The position numbers were made by a program, and so were the translations under genes. Positions 7,731 to 15,377 of a stretch of DNA of 43,866 nucleotides are shown here, one piece after another (position 1 is the first letter of the stretch; each line of letters begins with the position of its first letter). The notes beneath the pieces are model-generated. The model saw only the letters and a program-made list of their open reading frames with translations, searched no databases and was not told where the DNA came from. The stretch covers positions 1 to 43,866 of the forward strand of contig JBLHHI010000010.1 in NCBI GenBank assembly GCA_047614125.1. Reading direction: 5' to 3'. The stretch comes from JBLHHI01 sp047614125 (GTDB lineage Bacteria > Bacteroidota > Bacteroidia > NS11-12g > UBA9320).

Positions 7731-8249
7731 TTATTGGTCAGATAAGCCGTAATGTGTGGCGTAGGTCTTTAACAGCTTTCGCAACCGGCGTTTGGCAACA
7801 AAAATCCGAGTCTTAACCGTTCCAATTGGAATGTCCATTTCTTCAGCAATCTCGTGATATTTAAAGCCCTTCATATTCATTTCGAAGGTGGTCTTCAAAT
7901 CGGTTGGAAGTGTTTCTATAGCCTCTTCGATGTCTTTTTTGATGAACGTAATATCTCCGTCGTTCTCAGTTACCTGCATTGGCGAATCAATGAAGTAGGT
8001 GTTATCTGTGGTATCGATGAAGGTATTTCTACGCATTAATCTGCGATAGTTGTTGATAAAGCTGTTGCGCATTATTGTATAAAGCCAGCCTTTTAAATTG
8101 GTGCCCTCCGTAAATTTATTTTGATACGTTAGGGCTTTTAGAAGCGTTTCTTGAACCAGGTCGTTTGCGTCTTCAATGTTTTTAGTCAGTTGAAGAGCAT
8201 AGCTGCTTAATGCTTGTTGTTCGTTATGTATTTTGTTTGAAAGATTCAT
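7731..8249 (-). CDS. ECF RNA polymerase sigma factor
   Basis: A 172-residue sigma-70 family factor of the ECF type with only regions 2 and 4. Region 2 spans about residues 12-78: NIEDANDLVQETLLKAL, then NLKGWLYTIMRNSFINNYRR. Region 4 spans about 115-165: LPTDLKTTFEMNMKGFKYHEIAEEM followed by IPIGTVKTRIFVAKRRLRK as the DNA-binding helix-turn-helix. No anti-sigma factor gene is adjacent, so it belongs to the many Bacteroidota ECF factors whose signal is not apparent from context. It has its own canonical promoter at 8275-8305. Confidence 0.95.
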   Translation of the reverse strand: MNLSNKIHNEQQALSSYALQLTKNIEDANDLVQETLLKALTYQNKFTEGTNLKGWLYTIMRNSFINNYRRLMRRNTFIDTTDNTYFIDSPMQVTENDGDITFIKKDIEEAIETLPTDLKTTFEMNMKGFKYHEIAEEMDIPIGTVKTRIFVAKRRLRKLLKTYATHYGLSDQ

Positions 8250-8580
8250 AGTGGTTGTTGTATTAATTGTTCGTCAAATGTATGTTCAATAAATGTACCA
8301 ACAAATAAAAATGTTTAACAATTACGCTAAATGATTAAACAAAAAATTAGTTCATTGATAATCAAGGCGTTAATTGCAATCAGTAATATCTATGCGAATA
8401 TTTGCACATACTATACCCGTAATAATGGCAGAAGGCACTGACATATTGCGTCCGTTACGTCATATCTTCCTCCCTTTCCTGACAACATTGTGCAGCCTTT
8501 GCTTGATTTAGTTAAACAAACCAAAAACCGAAAAAAACTGCATCTTTGCATTCCATATAACATAAGTTGCTGTTAGAATT
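8250..8580. other. Divergent intergenic region, mostly featureless
   Basis: This AT-rich 331-bp gap separates the sigma gene (minus) from the PTPS gene (plus). It contains the sigma promoter at 8275-8305. On the plus side a weak -7-like CATCTTTG (8541-8548) precedes the TTG start at 8581 by 32 nt. The stretch 8427-8470 has TGGCAG and TGACATATTG near a GTCA, but no symmetric operator or hairpin could be established. No gene is seen in it. Confidence 0.5.
8275..8305 (-). promoter_or_regulatory. Canonical Bacteroidota promoter for the ECF sigma gene
   Basis: On the minus strand TTTG (8302-8305) is followed after exactly 19 nt by TACATTTG (8275-8282), a full match to the TTTG-N19-TAnnTTTG consensus read by the Bacteroidota primary sigma factor. 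The start codon at 8249 would give a leader of about 20 nt. The sigma gene therefore looks constitutively transcribed by the housekeeping factor rather than autoregulated. Confidence 0.75.
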
Positions 8581-8988
8581 TTGAAAGTATCTGTATTTCG
8601 TAAAGCTCATTTTAATGCAGCCCACCGTCTTAATAACGCGTCATGGTCGGATGAAAAAAACCGCGAAACTTTTGGTAAGTGCAATTACCCGAACTATCAC
8701 GGGCATAATTACGTCCTAGAAGTGAAGCTGAGTGGAGAGGTGGATCAAGAAACGGGCTATGTAATGGATTTGAGTGTGTTAAAACAAATTATTGATAAAG
8801 AAGTACTGGAAGCCTTTGATCATAAGAATCTAAATTTGGATGTTCCCGAATTCAAAACCTTAAATCCAACGGCCGAGAACATAGGTACGGTAATATTTGA
8901 AAAGCTTAGAAATAGAATTGATGAACGATACGGAATGGTAGTTCGTTTATATGAAACTGAACGAAACTTTGTTGAAATAACTGAATAA
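8581..8988 (+). CDS. 6-pyruvoyl tetrahydropterin synthase / 6-carboxytetrahydropterin synthase family protein
   Basis: A 135-residue PTPS/QueD-family enzyme acting on 7,8-dihydroneopterin triphosphate. Zinc ligands are His15 (in HFNAAH), His40 and His42 (HGHNY); the catalytic Cys is Cys34 (GKCNYPN). The block DLSVLKQIIDKEVLEAFDHKNLN and the closing VRLYETERNFVE are typical. The start is TTG at 8581, directly before the first strand (KVSVFRKAHFNAAH), with no in-frame ATG at a plausible place. FolE, which makes the substrate, follows 8 nt downstream. Without queC/queE nearby, the queuosine and tetrahydropterin routes cannot be separated from this window. Confidence 0.92.
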   Translation: MKVSVFRKAHFNAAHRLNNASWSDEKNRETFGKCNYPNYHGHNYVLEVKLSGEVDQETGYVMDLSVLKQIIDKEVLEAFDHKNLNLDVPEFKTLNPTAENIGTVIFEKLRNRIDERYGMVVRLYETERNFVEITE

Positions 8989-8996
8989 GAACGAAC

Positions 8997-9620
8997 ATGA
9001 ATAATTCGAAAGATTATATTGATACCCCATTGAGATCAAATGCCTTTGATCTTACTGATGATGAAAAAATGGACATCATCGAAAAACATTTTACAGGTAT
9101 ATTAGATGCCTTGGGCATGGACTTAACAGATGACAGCATTTCTAAAACACCGAGAAGGGTTGCGAAAATGTATGTTACCGAGATTTTTAGTGGCCTTAAT
9201 CCGGACAATAAACCGAGTGTTACTCTTTTTGAGAACAAGTATAAATACAGTCAGATGTTGGTGGAGAAAGACATCGCTGTTTTTTCAACCTGTGAGCATC
9301 ATTTCGTCCCGATTTATGGGAAGGCCCACGTCGCCTACATATCCAATGGGGAGGTTATTGGGCTGTCTAAAATTAATCGAATCGTTAAATACTTTTGCAA
9401 ACGTCCTCAGGTTCAGGAGCGACTAACCCGACAAATTGCACACGAATTGCGTACCACGCTTAAAACCAACGATGTAGCGGTTGTAATCGACGCATCACAT
9501 ATGTGTGTAGCGGCAAGAGGGGTGGAAGACGTTAATTCATCAACGGTTACCGCAGATCTATCAGGAGCATTTCAGAACGAAGCAACTCGAATGGAGTTTC
9601 TTCGGTACATTGGCTATTAA
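8997..9620 (+). CDS. folE: GTP cyclohydrolase I
   Basis: A 207-residue type I GTP cyclohydrolase, which converts GTP to 7,8-dihydroneopterin triphosphate, the first step to folate, biopterin and 7-deazaguanine compounds. The zinc ligands are Cys99 and His102 in STCEHHF and Cys170 in SHMCVAARG. Also seen are VIGLSKINRIV, the RPQVQERLT substrate-binding block and the C-terminal TRMEFLRYI. All catalytic residues are present and the length is normal. It forms a two-gene unit with the PTPS gene just upstream. Its stop codon overlaps the stop of the converging lipoprotein gene by 4 bp. Confidence 0.97.
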   Translation: MNNSKDYIDTPLRSNAFDLTDDEKMDIIEKHFTGILDALGMDLTDDSISKTPRRVAKMYVTEIFSGLNPDNKPSVTLFENKYKYSQMLVEKDIAVFSTCEHHFVPIYGKAHVAYISNGEVIGLSKINRIVKYFCKRPQVQERLTRQIAHELRTTLKTNDVAVVIDASHMCVAARGVEDVNSSTVTADLSGAFQNEATRMEFLRYIGY

Positions 9621-10228
9621 ACCATTCCTAAGAGTTTCAGAAGAAGAATGATTAATAAAACGGTGATTAAAATGCCAAACAATTGACCACCAATGAGCTC
9701 GCTTAAAAGGGAAAGCACTAAAAGAATTAGAATAACCACAAGTATTAGATAGAGCAAGCTGCCGGCATCGCTAGATGATCCGGTTTTCTTTGATACTTTA
9801 TTCTGGATTTTGGAAGCCAATCGGCTTCCAGGAATCACATGAGATTTTGCATTAGACTGGATGTCTTGAACCGTAGAATTTGATTTGGTAACCGTTCGTT
9901 TCGAATCCATAAAGCTTAAATTATGAACCTCTTTTAACCCAGCTTTGCCGTTGTATGAAACTGCGAAGTCTTTTACGTCTACTGCACCCATATTTGCATC
10001 GCTTAATGGAGACTTTTCGACGGAATTATTTACAATTATATTCTGTTGTGGAGCAATGAAAGTCGTCTGATCTGTACGGTTAGAAGTAGGTGATTGTTTA
10101 TGAGTAATGTCTTTTTTAAACCCTTGAAAATTAGTGCGATGTGAATATTTTCGACTCCCGCATGAAGAAATCATGCCAGTGAGTAAAACCAAGAGAACAA
10201 ATTTTGAAAAAATGGATCCTACTTTCAT
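9617..10228 (-). CDS. Hypothetical lipoprotein with C-terminal hydrophobic region
   Basis: A 203-residue protein with a lipoprotein signal (LLTGMISSC, Cys23), then a long polar, Ser/Thr/Asn-rich stretch without evident domains (about 25-150), and two hydrophobic segments at the C-terminus (about 158-178 and 184-202, rich in Leu/Ile/Val). An N-terminal lipid anchor combined with C-terminal membrane helices is an unusual arrangement and could tether the disordered middle at both ends. I do not recognise a family. It is convergent with folE (4-bp overlap). Confidence 0.7.
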   Translation of the reverse strand: MKVGSIFSKFVLLVLLTGMISSCGSRKYSHRTNFQGFKKDITHKQSPTSNRTDQTTFIAPQQNIIVNNSVEKSPLSDANMGAVDVKDFAVSYNGKAGLKEVHNLSFMDSKRTVTKSNSTVQDIQSNAKSHVIPGSRLASKIQNKVSKKTGSSSDAGSLLYLILVVILILLVLSLLSELIGGQLFGILITVLLIILLLKLLGMV

Positions 10229-10251
10229 AATATTTTGTTGTTAATGTTGTA

Positions 10252-10259
10252 CAAAATTA
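10252..10259 (-). promoter_or_regulatory. Candidate -7 box TAATTTTG for the lipoprotein gene
   Basis: On the minus strand TAATTTTG fits TAnnTTTG and lies 23 nt before the ATG at 10228. There is no TTTG 19 nt upstream, so it is only a half-site. Confidence 0.35.
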
Positions 10260-10312
10260 TGGCATTATGACCCACTATGGATAAAAGATTTCGCTTTGTC
10301 AAAGCTTGCGTA

Positions 10313-10320
10313 TAATTTTG
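10313..10320 (+). promoter_or_regulatory. Candidate -7 box TAATTTTG for the agmatinase-family gene
   Basis: TAATTTTG fits TAnnTTTG and lies 23 nt before the TTG start at 10344. A TTTG at 10295-10298 is only 14 nt upstream, so the -33 element is not at the normal place. Confidence 0.35.
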
Positions 10321-10343
10321 CGGATTATTAAGGAAATGGACAA

Positions 10344-11252
10344 TTGAAATTTTTGGATGCATACAAAGGCTTTTTAGCCATTGAAGATACCACATTGGTG
10401 GATTACCGTTCATCCAGCGTTGTGGTTCAACAAATGCCGTACGAACATACCTCATCGTACTTAGCAGGTTCCAAAAATGGTCCGGATGCCATATTATCTG
10501 CTTCTCATTATGTGGAATACTATGATGAAGAGCTTGAACAGGAAACACACCGAAAGTGTGGAATAAGCACTCAAGAAGCGCTCGATTTCAGAAATCATTT
10601 AGATCAAAGTGCGGTGGACTTAATTCGCGAAAACACCAAAGCTCACTTAGATAACAACAAATTTGTTATTACGTTGGGAGCCGAGCACACCATAACATTC
10701 GGGGTTTTCGAGGCATTCAAAAAGAAATATCCCAATGTGTCCATCTTACAAATTGATGCACATTCAGACTTGCGTCAGTCGTATCAAGGCAATCCACTGT
10801 CGCATGCTTGCGTAATGGCGCGCATTAATGACTTGGATGTTAAAATTAGTCAAGTGGGCATACGTGCTCAATGCAAGGAGGAAGCGGAATTGATCAAAAA
10901 TTCTCCAAACATCCAAACCTTTTACAGTCATCAAATTCAACACAATGCGGATTACATCGCACAAATCATATCGCACCTGAGCGACACGGTTTATATTACC
11001 ATAGATGCCGATGGCTTCGATCCATCCATTGTGCCTGCAGTTGGAACAGCAGAACCGGGGGGCTTACTATGGCATCCATGTCTTGATTTGTTGCGAGAAG
11101 TGTGTTCGAAAAAGAACATTGTAGGGTTCGACGTGGTTGAATGTGCGCCAATTGAAGGTCAAATTCAATCGGAATATTTGTTGGCCCAATTAGTTTACAA
11201 AGTATTGGGATATTCCATGCTAAATCCAAGTTTTCAATTTTTAAAGAAGTGA
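10344..11252 (+). CDS. Agmatinase/arginase (ureohydrolase) family protein
   Basis: A 302-residue ureohydrolase-fold enzyme. The binuclear manganese ligands are in place: His115 (LGAEHTITFG), Asp138, His140 and Asp142 (QIDAHSDLR), and Asp221 and Asp223 (TIDADGFDPSIVPAVGT). The EPGG that follows is also conserved. Such enzymes hydrolyse agmatine, arginine or other guanidino compounds to urea and an amine. Overall it looks closest to SpeB-type agmatinases used in polyamine synthesis, but the substrate is not certain and no speA is nearby. The start is TTG at 10344; an ATG at 10335 runs into a stop after three codons. Confidence 0.88.
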   Translation: MKFLDAYKGFLAIEDTTLVDYRSSSVVVQQMPYEHTSSYLAGSKNGPDAILSASHYVEYYDEELEQETHRKCGISTQEALDFRNHLDQSAVDLIRENTKAHLDNNKFVITLGAEHTITFGVFEAFKKKYPNVSILQIDAHSDLRQSYQGNPLSHACVMARINDLDVKISQVGIRAQCKEEAELIKNSPNIQTFYSHQIQHNADYIAQIISHLSDTVYITIDADGFDPSIVPAVGTAEPGGLLWHPCLDLLREVCSKKNIVGFDVVECAPIEGQIQSEYLLAQLVYKVLGYSMLNPSFQFLKK

Positions 11253-11305
11253 TAAAATTTCAATCAACTTTGCGTACATCAAAAGTTTTGTTTTAATAAA
11301 ATGAT

Positions 11306-12466
11306 ATGGTAACAAATTCAAAACATGTTGTTTATCTCGATAACGCCGCTACAACACCGCTCGACCCTTTGGTGCTAGCAGCGATGTCTGAATCCATGAT
11401 TTCTACCTTTGGAAATCCATCGGCCAGCCACAGCTTGGGAAGGCAAGCAAAGGGGGTGCTGGAGAACAGCCGATCTACCATTGCCAAGCTTATAGGTGCG
11501 TCACCTCGCGAGATTATTTTCACATCAGGTGGCACCGAAGCCGATAACATAGCCATCCGTTGCAGTGTTCGCGACCTTGGGGTTCGGGTAATCATCACTT
11601 CACCAATCGAACACAAAGCGGTGTTAGAAACCGCAAAGTGTATGATTGAGTCGGATAATATTCGCATCGAGCTCGTGCGAGTTGATGAGCTTGGAAGGCC
11701 AGATTATGTACACTTGGCTGAATTGGCCGCACATAATAATGGAGCACTTATTTCATTAATGCATGCCAACAATGAAATTGGAACCTTAATTGATCCAAAA
11801 CGTGTATCACAGATCGCAAAAGACAACAACTGCCTTTTTCACAGCGATACGGTTCAAACCATGGGCCATTACCCGATAAATGTTGAAGAATTTGGGGCGG
11901 ATTTTTTAGCTTGTTCTGCGCACAAGTTTCACGGACCAAAGGGAATCGGTTTTTTATACATAAAAAAACAACACTTAATTAAACCAATAATAACCGGTGG
12001 AGGTCAGGAACGCAATCTGCGCGCAGGAACCGAAAACATACCTTGCATTGTAGGCTTAACCAAGGCGTTGGAATTGTGTTACGAAAATGCCGAACATGAG
12101 ATAGCGCAAATACAAGCACTCAAATCCTATTTTTATAAGCAACTTGAAAGCAATATTCCCAATATTGAAATTAATGGCGATTCAACGCCAGAGGGATCAT
12201 TGTATACTGTGTTAAGCGTTTTGTTGCCCGAAGCTGCCGACCCTTCATTGGCCATTTTCCAGTTGGACTTAGAAGGCATTTGTTGTTCGGGTGGTTCTGC
12301 GTGCAATTCGGGTGCTCAAACGGGCTCCTATGTTCTTAATGCTCTGGGCAAGCCCAATAACCGACAAGCGGTTCGATTTTCTTTTAGCCGGTTTACCAAG
12401 AAGGAAGATTTAGATGCAGCTTGTGCCGCCGTGCAAAAGATTTGCAACGTTCACATGGAAGCATAA
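11306..12466 (+). CDS. Cysteine desulfurase (NifS/IscS family)
   Basis: A 386-residue PLP enzyme that takes sulfur from cysteine as an enzyme-bound persulfide for Fe-S clusters, thiolated tRNA or cofactors. The PLP lysine is Lys207 in SAHKFHGPKG; His103 (IEHKAV) stacks on PLP and Asp181/Gln184 (HSDTVQ) bind it. The persulfide Cys333 sits in GGSACNSG, a loop of the IscS (group I) type. The start LDNAATTPLDP is canonical. It lacks iscU/iscA neighbours, so it may serve a purpose other than general Fe-S assembly. A thioredoxin-fold protein follows after 20 nt and could be a sulfur or electron partner (inference). Confidence 0.93.
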   Translation: MVTNSKHVVYLDNAATTPLDPLVLAAMSESMISTFGNPSASHSLGRQAKGVLENSRSTIAKLIGASPREIIFTSGGTEADNIAIRCSVRDLGVRVIITSPIEHKAVLETAKCMIESDNIRIELVRVDELGRPDYVHLAELAAHNNGALISLMHANNEIGTLIDPKRVSQIAKDNNCLFHSDTVQTMGHYPINVEEFGADFLACSAHKFHGPKGIGFLYIKKQHLIKPIITGGGQERNLRAGTENIPCIVGLTKALELCYENAEHEIAQIQALKSYFYKQLESNIPNIEINGDSTPEGSLYTVLSVLLPEAADPSLAIFQLDLEGICCSGGSACNSGAQTGSYVLNALGKPNNRQAVRFSFSRFTKKEDLDAACAAVQKICNVHMEA

Positions 12467-12486
12467 TTTTCAACACGCCATCAAAC

Positions 12487-13095
12487 ATGAAATTTTCGAC
12501 CTCAATTCATCGCACGTTTTTGTACCTTGAATACCGTTTACACATCAACAACTTATTGTTGATGAACCAAACCACGGGGTCAGATCAATCGCAGGAAATG
12601 ATTGCCTATACGAGGCTCAACGTTATGCGGATGAATCGGCTTGATAAAACGGTGCAATTAAGTACCGAATTGCTAAAACGGGTAAATGAGCTGAGTAAGC
12701 CTATAACCATTTATGCCATTACCGAAGCTTGGTGTGGAGATGCAGCGCAAAACTTACCACTTTTCAACCTTCTTGCCAAGGGAAGTACCAACATCAATTT
12801 TGTGCTTCTAATGCGCGATGAACATCCGTTGGTTATGGATGATTATTTAACAAACGGAAATAGAGCGATTCCTAAGCTCATTGCCGTTGATCAATCCAAT
12901 GAAGTGTTGTTTACATGGGGTCCACGACCCATGGCCACAAATTATTTGCAACAGCAGTATAAGTCAGGTTTAATTGAATACGATGCATTTTCCAAGAAAT
13001 TGCATGCATGGTACGCCAAAGATAAAACAGTCGCCTTGCAGCTGGAACTGGCGGAATTACTCACCAAATGGATGAGAACCTCAGCTTTGTCATAA
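12487..13095 (+). CDS. Thioredoxin-family protein with a single active-site cysteine
   Basis: With the ATG at 12487 the product has 202 residues. A helical N-terminal part (about 1-65) precedes a thioredoxin-like domain with ITEAWCGDAAQNLP (Cys83), FVLLMRDEHP and NRAIPKLIAVD, the cis-Pro region. The classical CxxC is replaced by CGDA, so only the nucleophilic Cys remains, as in many Bacteroidota thioredoxin_9-type proteins. It lies 20 nt after the cysteine desulfurase. A longer frame to 12421 exists, but it would overlap that gene and lacks an ATG, so it was not chosen. Function is unknown; it may handle mixed disulfides or persulfides. Confidence 0.8.
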   Translation: MKFSTSIHRTFLYLEYRLHINNLLLMNQTTGSDQSQEMIAYTRLNVMRMNRLDKTVQLSTELLKRVNELSKPITIYAITEAWCGDAAQNLPLFNLLAKGSTNINFVLLMRDEHPLVMDDYLTNGNRAIPKLIAVDQSNEVLFTWGPRPMATNYLQQQYKSGLIEYDAFSKKLHAWYAKDKTVALQLELAELLTKWMRTSALS

Positions 13096-13118
13096 TCGCT
13101 TTTTACGGGCATTCTCGG

Positions 13119-13149
13119 TTTGCCAAAATAGAATAATTGGCTATTTTTG
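13119..13149 (+). promoter_or_regulatory. Canonical Bacteroidota promoter for the Omp28/T9SS gene
   Basis: TTTG (13119-13122), exactly 19 nt, then TATTTTTG (13142-13149) fully matches TTTG-N19-TAnnTTTG. The ATG at 13198 would give a leader of about 43 nt that is A-rich and has no Shine-Dalgarno sequence, as usual in this phylum. Confidence 0.8.
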
Positions 13150-13197
13150 AAACAATTCTAAAAAAAGCAGAATTATTAAAGTAGTTATATAGTTATT

Positions 13198-15147
13198 ATG
13201 AAAAAAAGATTATTACCCCTTATCTGTTTATCGATCTTTGGCTTGGGAGTTCAAGCACAAACAATGGTGAGCACAAGTCCACAAAATAGAAATGTGATAC
13301 TTGAAGAATTTACGGGCATCCATTGCGGATATTGCCCAGACGGACACAAGCGCGCCAACGACCTAGTTGCAGCTAATCAAGGCAAGGTGTTTCTTGTAAA
13401 CATTCATGCGGGAAGTTATGCCAATCCAGGTGCTGGTGAGCCAGACTTCAGAACAACAGCAGGTTCTGCTATAGATGGAGCTGCCGGTGTTACCGGTTAC
13501 CCAGCTGGATCTGTAAACCGTTCTAAATCACCATGGGCTGAAAGTCGTGGAGCTTGGGCTGCAACAGCCAGTGGAATTCTAAGCCAGTCTTCTCCAGTCA
13601 ACGTTGCCGTTTCATCTACTATAGATTTTAATACACGTGAGCTTACAACGATTGTTGAAGTATATTACACTGCTGACAGTAAAAATTCTTCCAACAGCTT
13701 AAGTATTGCGCTCTTGCAAGACAACATGTTGGGACCACAAACAGATTATGGCAACTACAACCCAACCAATTGGGTGGATGGACAGTACCGTCACAATCAT
13801 GTTTTGCGTCAGATGATTACCTCTGGCAGTTTTGGTGAAGCAATTAGCACAACTACGAAGGGCTCGTTCTACACAAAAACTTTTAAAACTGTTTTGCCCG
13901 CAAGCATTGCTGGTCAAGACTTAATTTTATATAATCTTGATGTAATAGCCTTTGTAACCGAAGGAACTCAAAACAACATCCTTTCTGGAACAGGTGCTCC
14001 AGTTACTTTTGATGAAAGCATCAAAACGGATTTAGCAATGACGGACAAAACCGTTAAGCCGAACAACTTTTGTTTTACTTCCTTAAATCCAAAAATTGAC
14101 GTTAAAAACAATTTTGATAAAACGATCACATCGTTTGATGTAACGGCTACCGTAGGTGGCAAAAGCTACAAACAATCGTTCAGTGGATCTTTAGCTGCTG
14201 GCGAAACAACAACCATGGATTGGGGTTCGATTAACTATTCAGCTCAAGGAATGTATGAGTTGAAAATTAATGGTTTTACCAATGTTAATGGAGGAAACTT
14301 AATTGACATGGATTACACCAACGACGCAGCAGCCTTTTCTGGTTTTGGTTTTAAACAAAAAGCCTTTACCTATATCAAGGGTGGTTTCGAAGGTATCGTT
14401 GATCAGAACTTTGCAATTGATAATTCCGTAAATAGGGCGGTTACTGTTTACAATCCAACCGCTTCAGTAGGAGCTTACTCAGATGCTGCGGTATTGTTCT
14501 ATTTGCATTCTTCATGGCAAGTTGCTGGTTTACCAGGTGACATCTTAGTTGGTGAAGCAGACTTTACCAACACGACAGATCCTAGCTTATCGTATTTTTA
14601 TGCATATGCGGATGGTGGACAAAATGGAACTCAGCCTAAGTTGAAAGTATTTGTATCTGCAGATTGTGGAGCTACTTGGGATGATGTAAATGAATTGCTA
14701 GTACCAATCACTGGTGCTCCTGCTGATCCACAATACTTATTTGCACCAACTGGCGATGACTACAGAAAACAAACCATCGCGCTTACTTCGTACGCAGGTA
14801 AAACCGTTATGATTAAAATTGCGGGTATTCCAGGAACAAGCGGAAATGCTTTGTTTGTTGACGAGATTGAAATTGGAAGTGCACAGAAAATTGCGGGTGT
14901 TACAGAGCTTGTAAACAATGTTAAGTTGTACCCAAATCCTGCATCATCAGAAGTTAACATCAGCACCGGAAATGCAAGTGACGTTACCGTTGAAGTAATG
15001 GACTTGAATGGCAAGTTGATTATGGTGAAGGAACTTACTAATGGAAACACTGCAATGGATGTTAGCACCTTATCTCAAGGCGTTTACATGCTAAACATCT
15101 CTTACGATAATCTTAAAGCCAGCGAGAAGTTGGTGATCACTAAATAA
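13198..15147 (+). CDS. Omp28-related secreted protein with type IX secretion sorting domain
   Basis: A 649-residue exported protein. A signal peptide (about 1-20, ending VQAQ) is followed by an Omp28-like thioredoxin-fold domain with EEFTGIHCGYCPDGHK, where Cys43 and Cys46 form a CxxC pair. A middle region (about 280-560) is beta-rich and includes VFVSADCGATWDDV and a jelly-roll-like strand set. The C-terminal about 75 residues (VKLYPNPASSEVNIS ... GVYMLNISY ... EKLVITK) form a type A T9SS sorting domain, which directs secretion across the outer membrane and attachment to the surface. It has its own promoter and a strong terminator, so it is monocistronic. The role of the CxxC on the surface is unknown. 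Confidence 0.93.
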   Translation: MKKRLLPLICLSIFGLGVQAQTMVSTSPQNRNVILEEFTGIHCGYCPDGHKRANDLVAANQGKVFLVNIHAGSYANPGAGEPDFRTTAGSAIDGAAGVTGYPAGSVNRSKSPWAESRGAWAATASGILSQSSPVNVAVSSTIDFNTRELTTIVEVYYTADSKNSSNSLSIALLQDNMLGPQTDYGNYNPTNWVDGQYRHNHVLRQMITSGSFGEAISTTTKGSFYTKTFKTVLPASIAGQDLILYNLDVIAFVTEGTQNNILSGTGAPVTFDESIKTDLAMTDKTVKPNNFCFTSLNPKIDVKNNFDKTITSFDVTATVGGKSYKQSFSGSLAAGETTTMDWGSINYSAQGMYELKINGFTNVNGGNLIDMDYTNDAAAFSGFGFKQKAFTYIKGGFEGIVDQNFAIDNSVNRAVTVYNPTASVGAYSDAAVLFYLHSSWQVAGLPGDILVGEADFTNTTDPSLSYFYAYADGGQNGTQPKLKVFVSADCGATWDDVNELLVPITGAPADPQYLFAPTGDDYRKQTIALTSYAGKTVMIKIAGIPGTSGNALFVDEIEIGSAQKIAGVTELVNNVKLYPNPASSEVNISTGNASDVTVEVMDLNGKLIMVKELTNGNTAMDVSTLSQGVYMLNISYDNLKASEKLVITK

Positions 15148-15170
15148 GTGTAATAAACTTTAATAAATAA

Positions 15171-15202
15171 AAACCCTTCATCGCAAGATGAAGGGTTTTT
15201 TT
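15171..15202 (+). terminator. Rho-independent terminator after the Omp28/T9SS gene
   Basis: A perfect 12-bp stem, AAACCCTTCATC (15171-15182) and GATGAAGGGTTT (15187-15198), with a GCAA tetraloop and a T-run continuing to 15202. It starts 23 nt after the stop codon. Confidence 0.93.
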
Positions 15203-15205
15203 ACG

Positions 15206-15239
15206 TCAGGTTGTAAACCTGATTTCGATTCATGTTTTG
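15206..15239 (+). repeat. Solo end of the MITE-like element
   Basis: AACCTGATTTCGATTCAT (15216-15233) is identical over 18 bases to the end of element copy 2 (20730-20747), and the match continues with one mismatch to 15239. It is preceded by TCAGGTT-GTA, making a palindrome TCAGGTT-GTA-AACCTGA (15206-15222). The rest of the element is absent. It may be a deletion remnant or a scar. Confidence 0.7.
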
Positions 15240-15377
15240 GCTTAATGGACAAAATTAATGCTTTTAACCTTTGAAAGCCTTTGGCAGTATAGCTTTGAGG
15301 CCAATGAAAGGTTATGAATAAAAAAAATGCTTTTATTGTGGCTGTCCTCGTATCAAGAAAAAAGGTATTATCTGTAA

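Noticed and set aside
8427..8470. A sigma-54-like promoter (GGCAC and TTGC) or a TGAC...GTCA operator upstream of the PTPS gene.
   Set aside because: GG and GC elements are two bases too far apart for sigma-54, and the arms of the supposed operator are only 4 bp.
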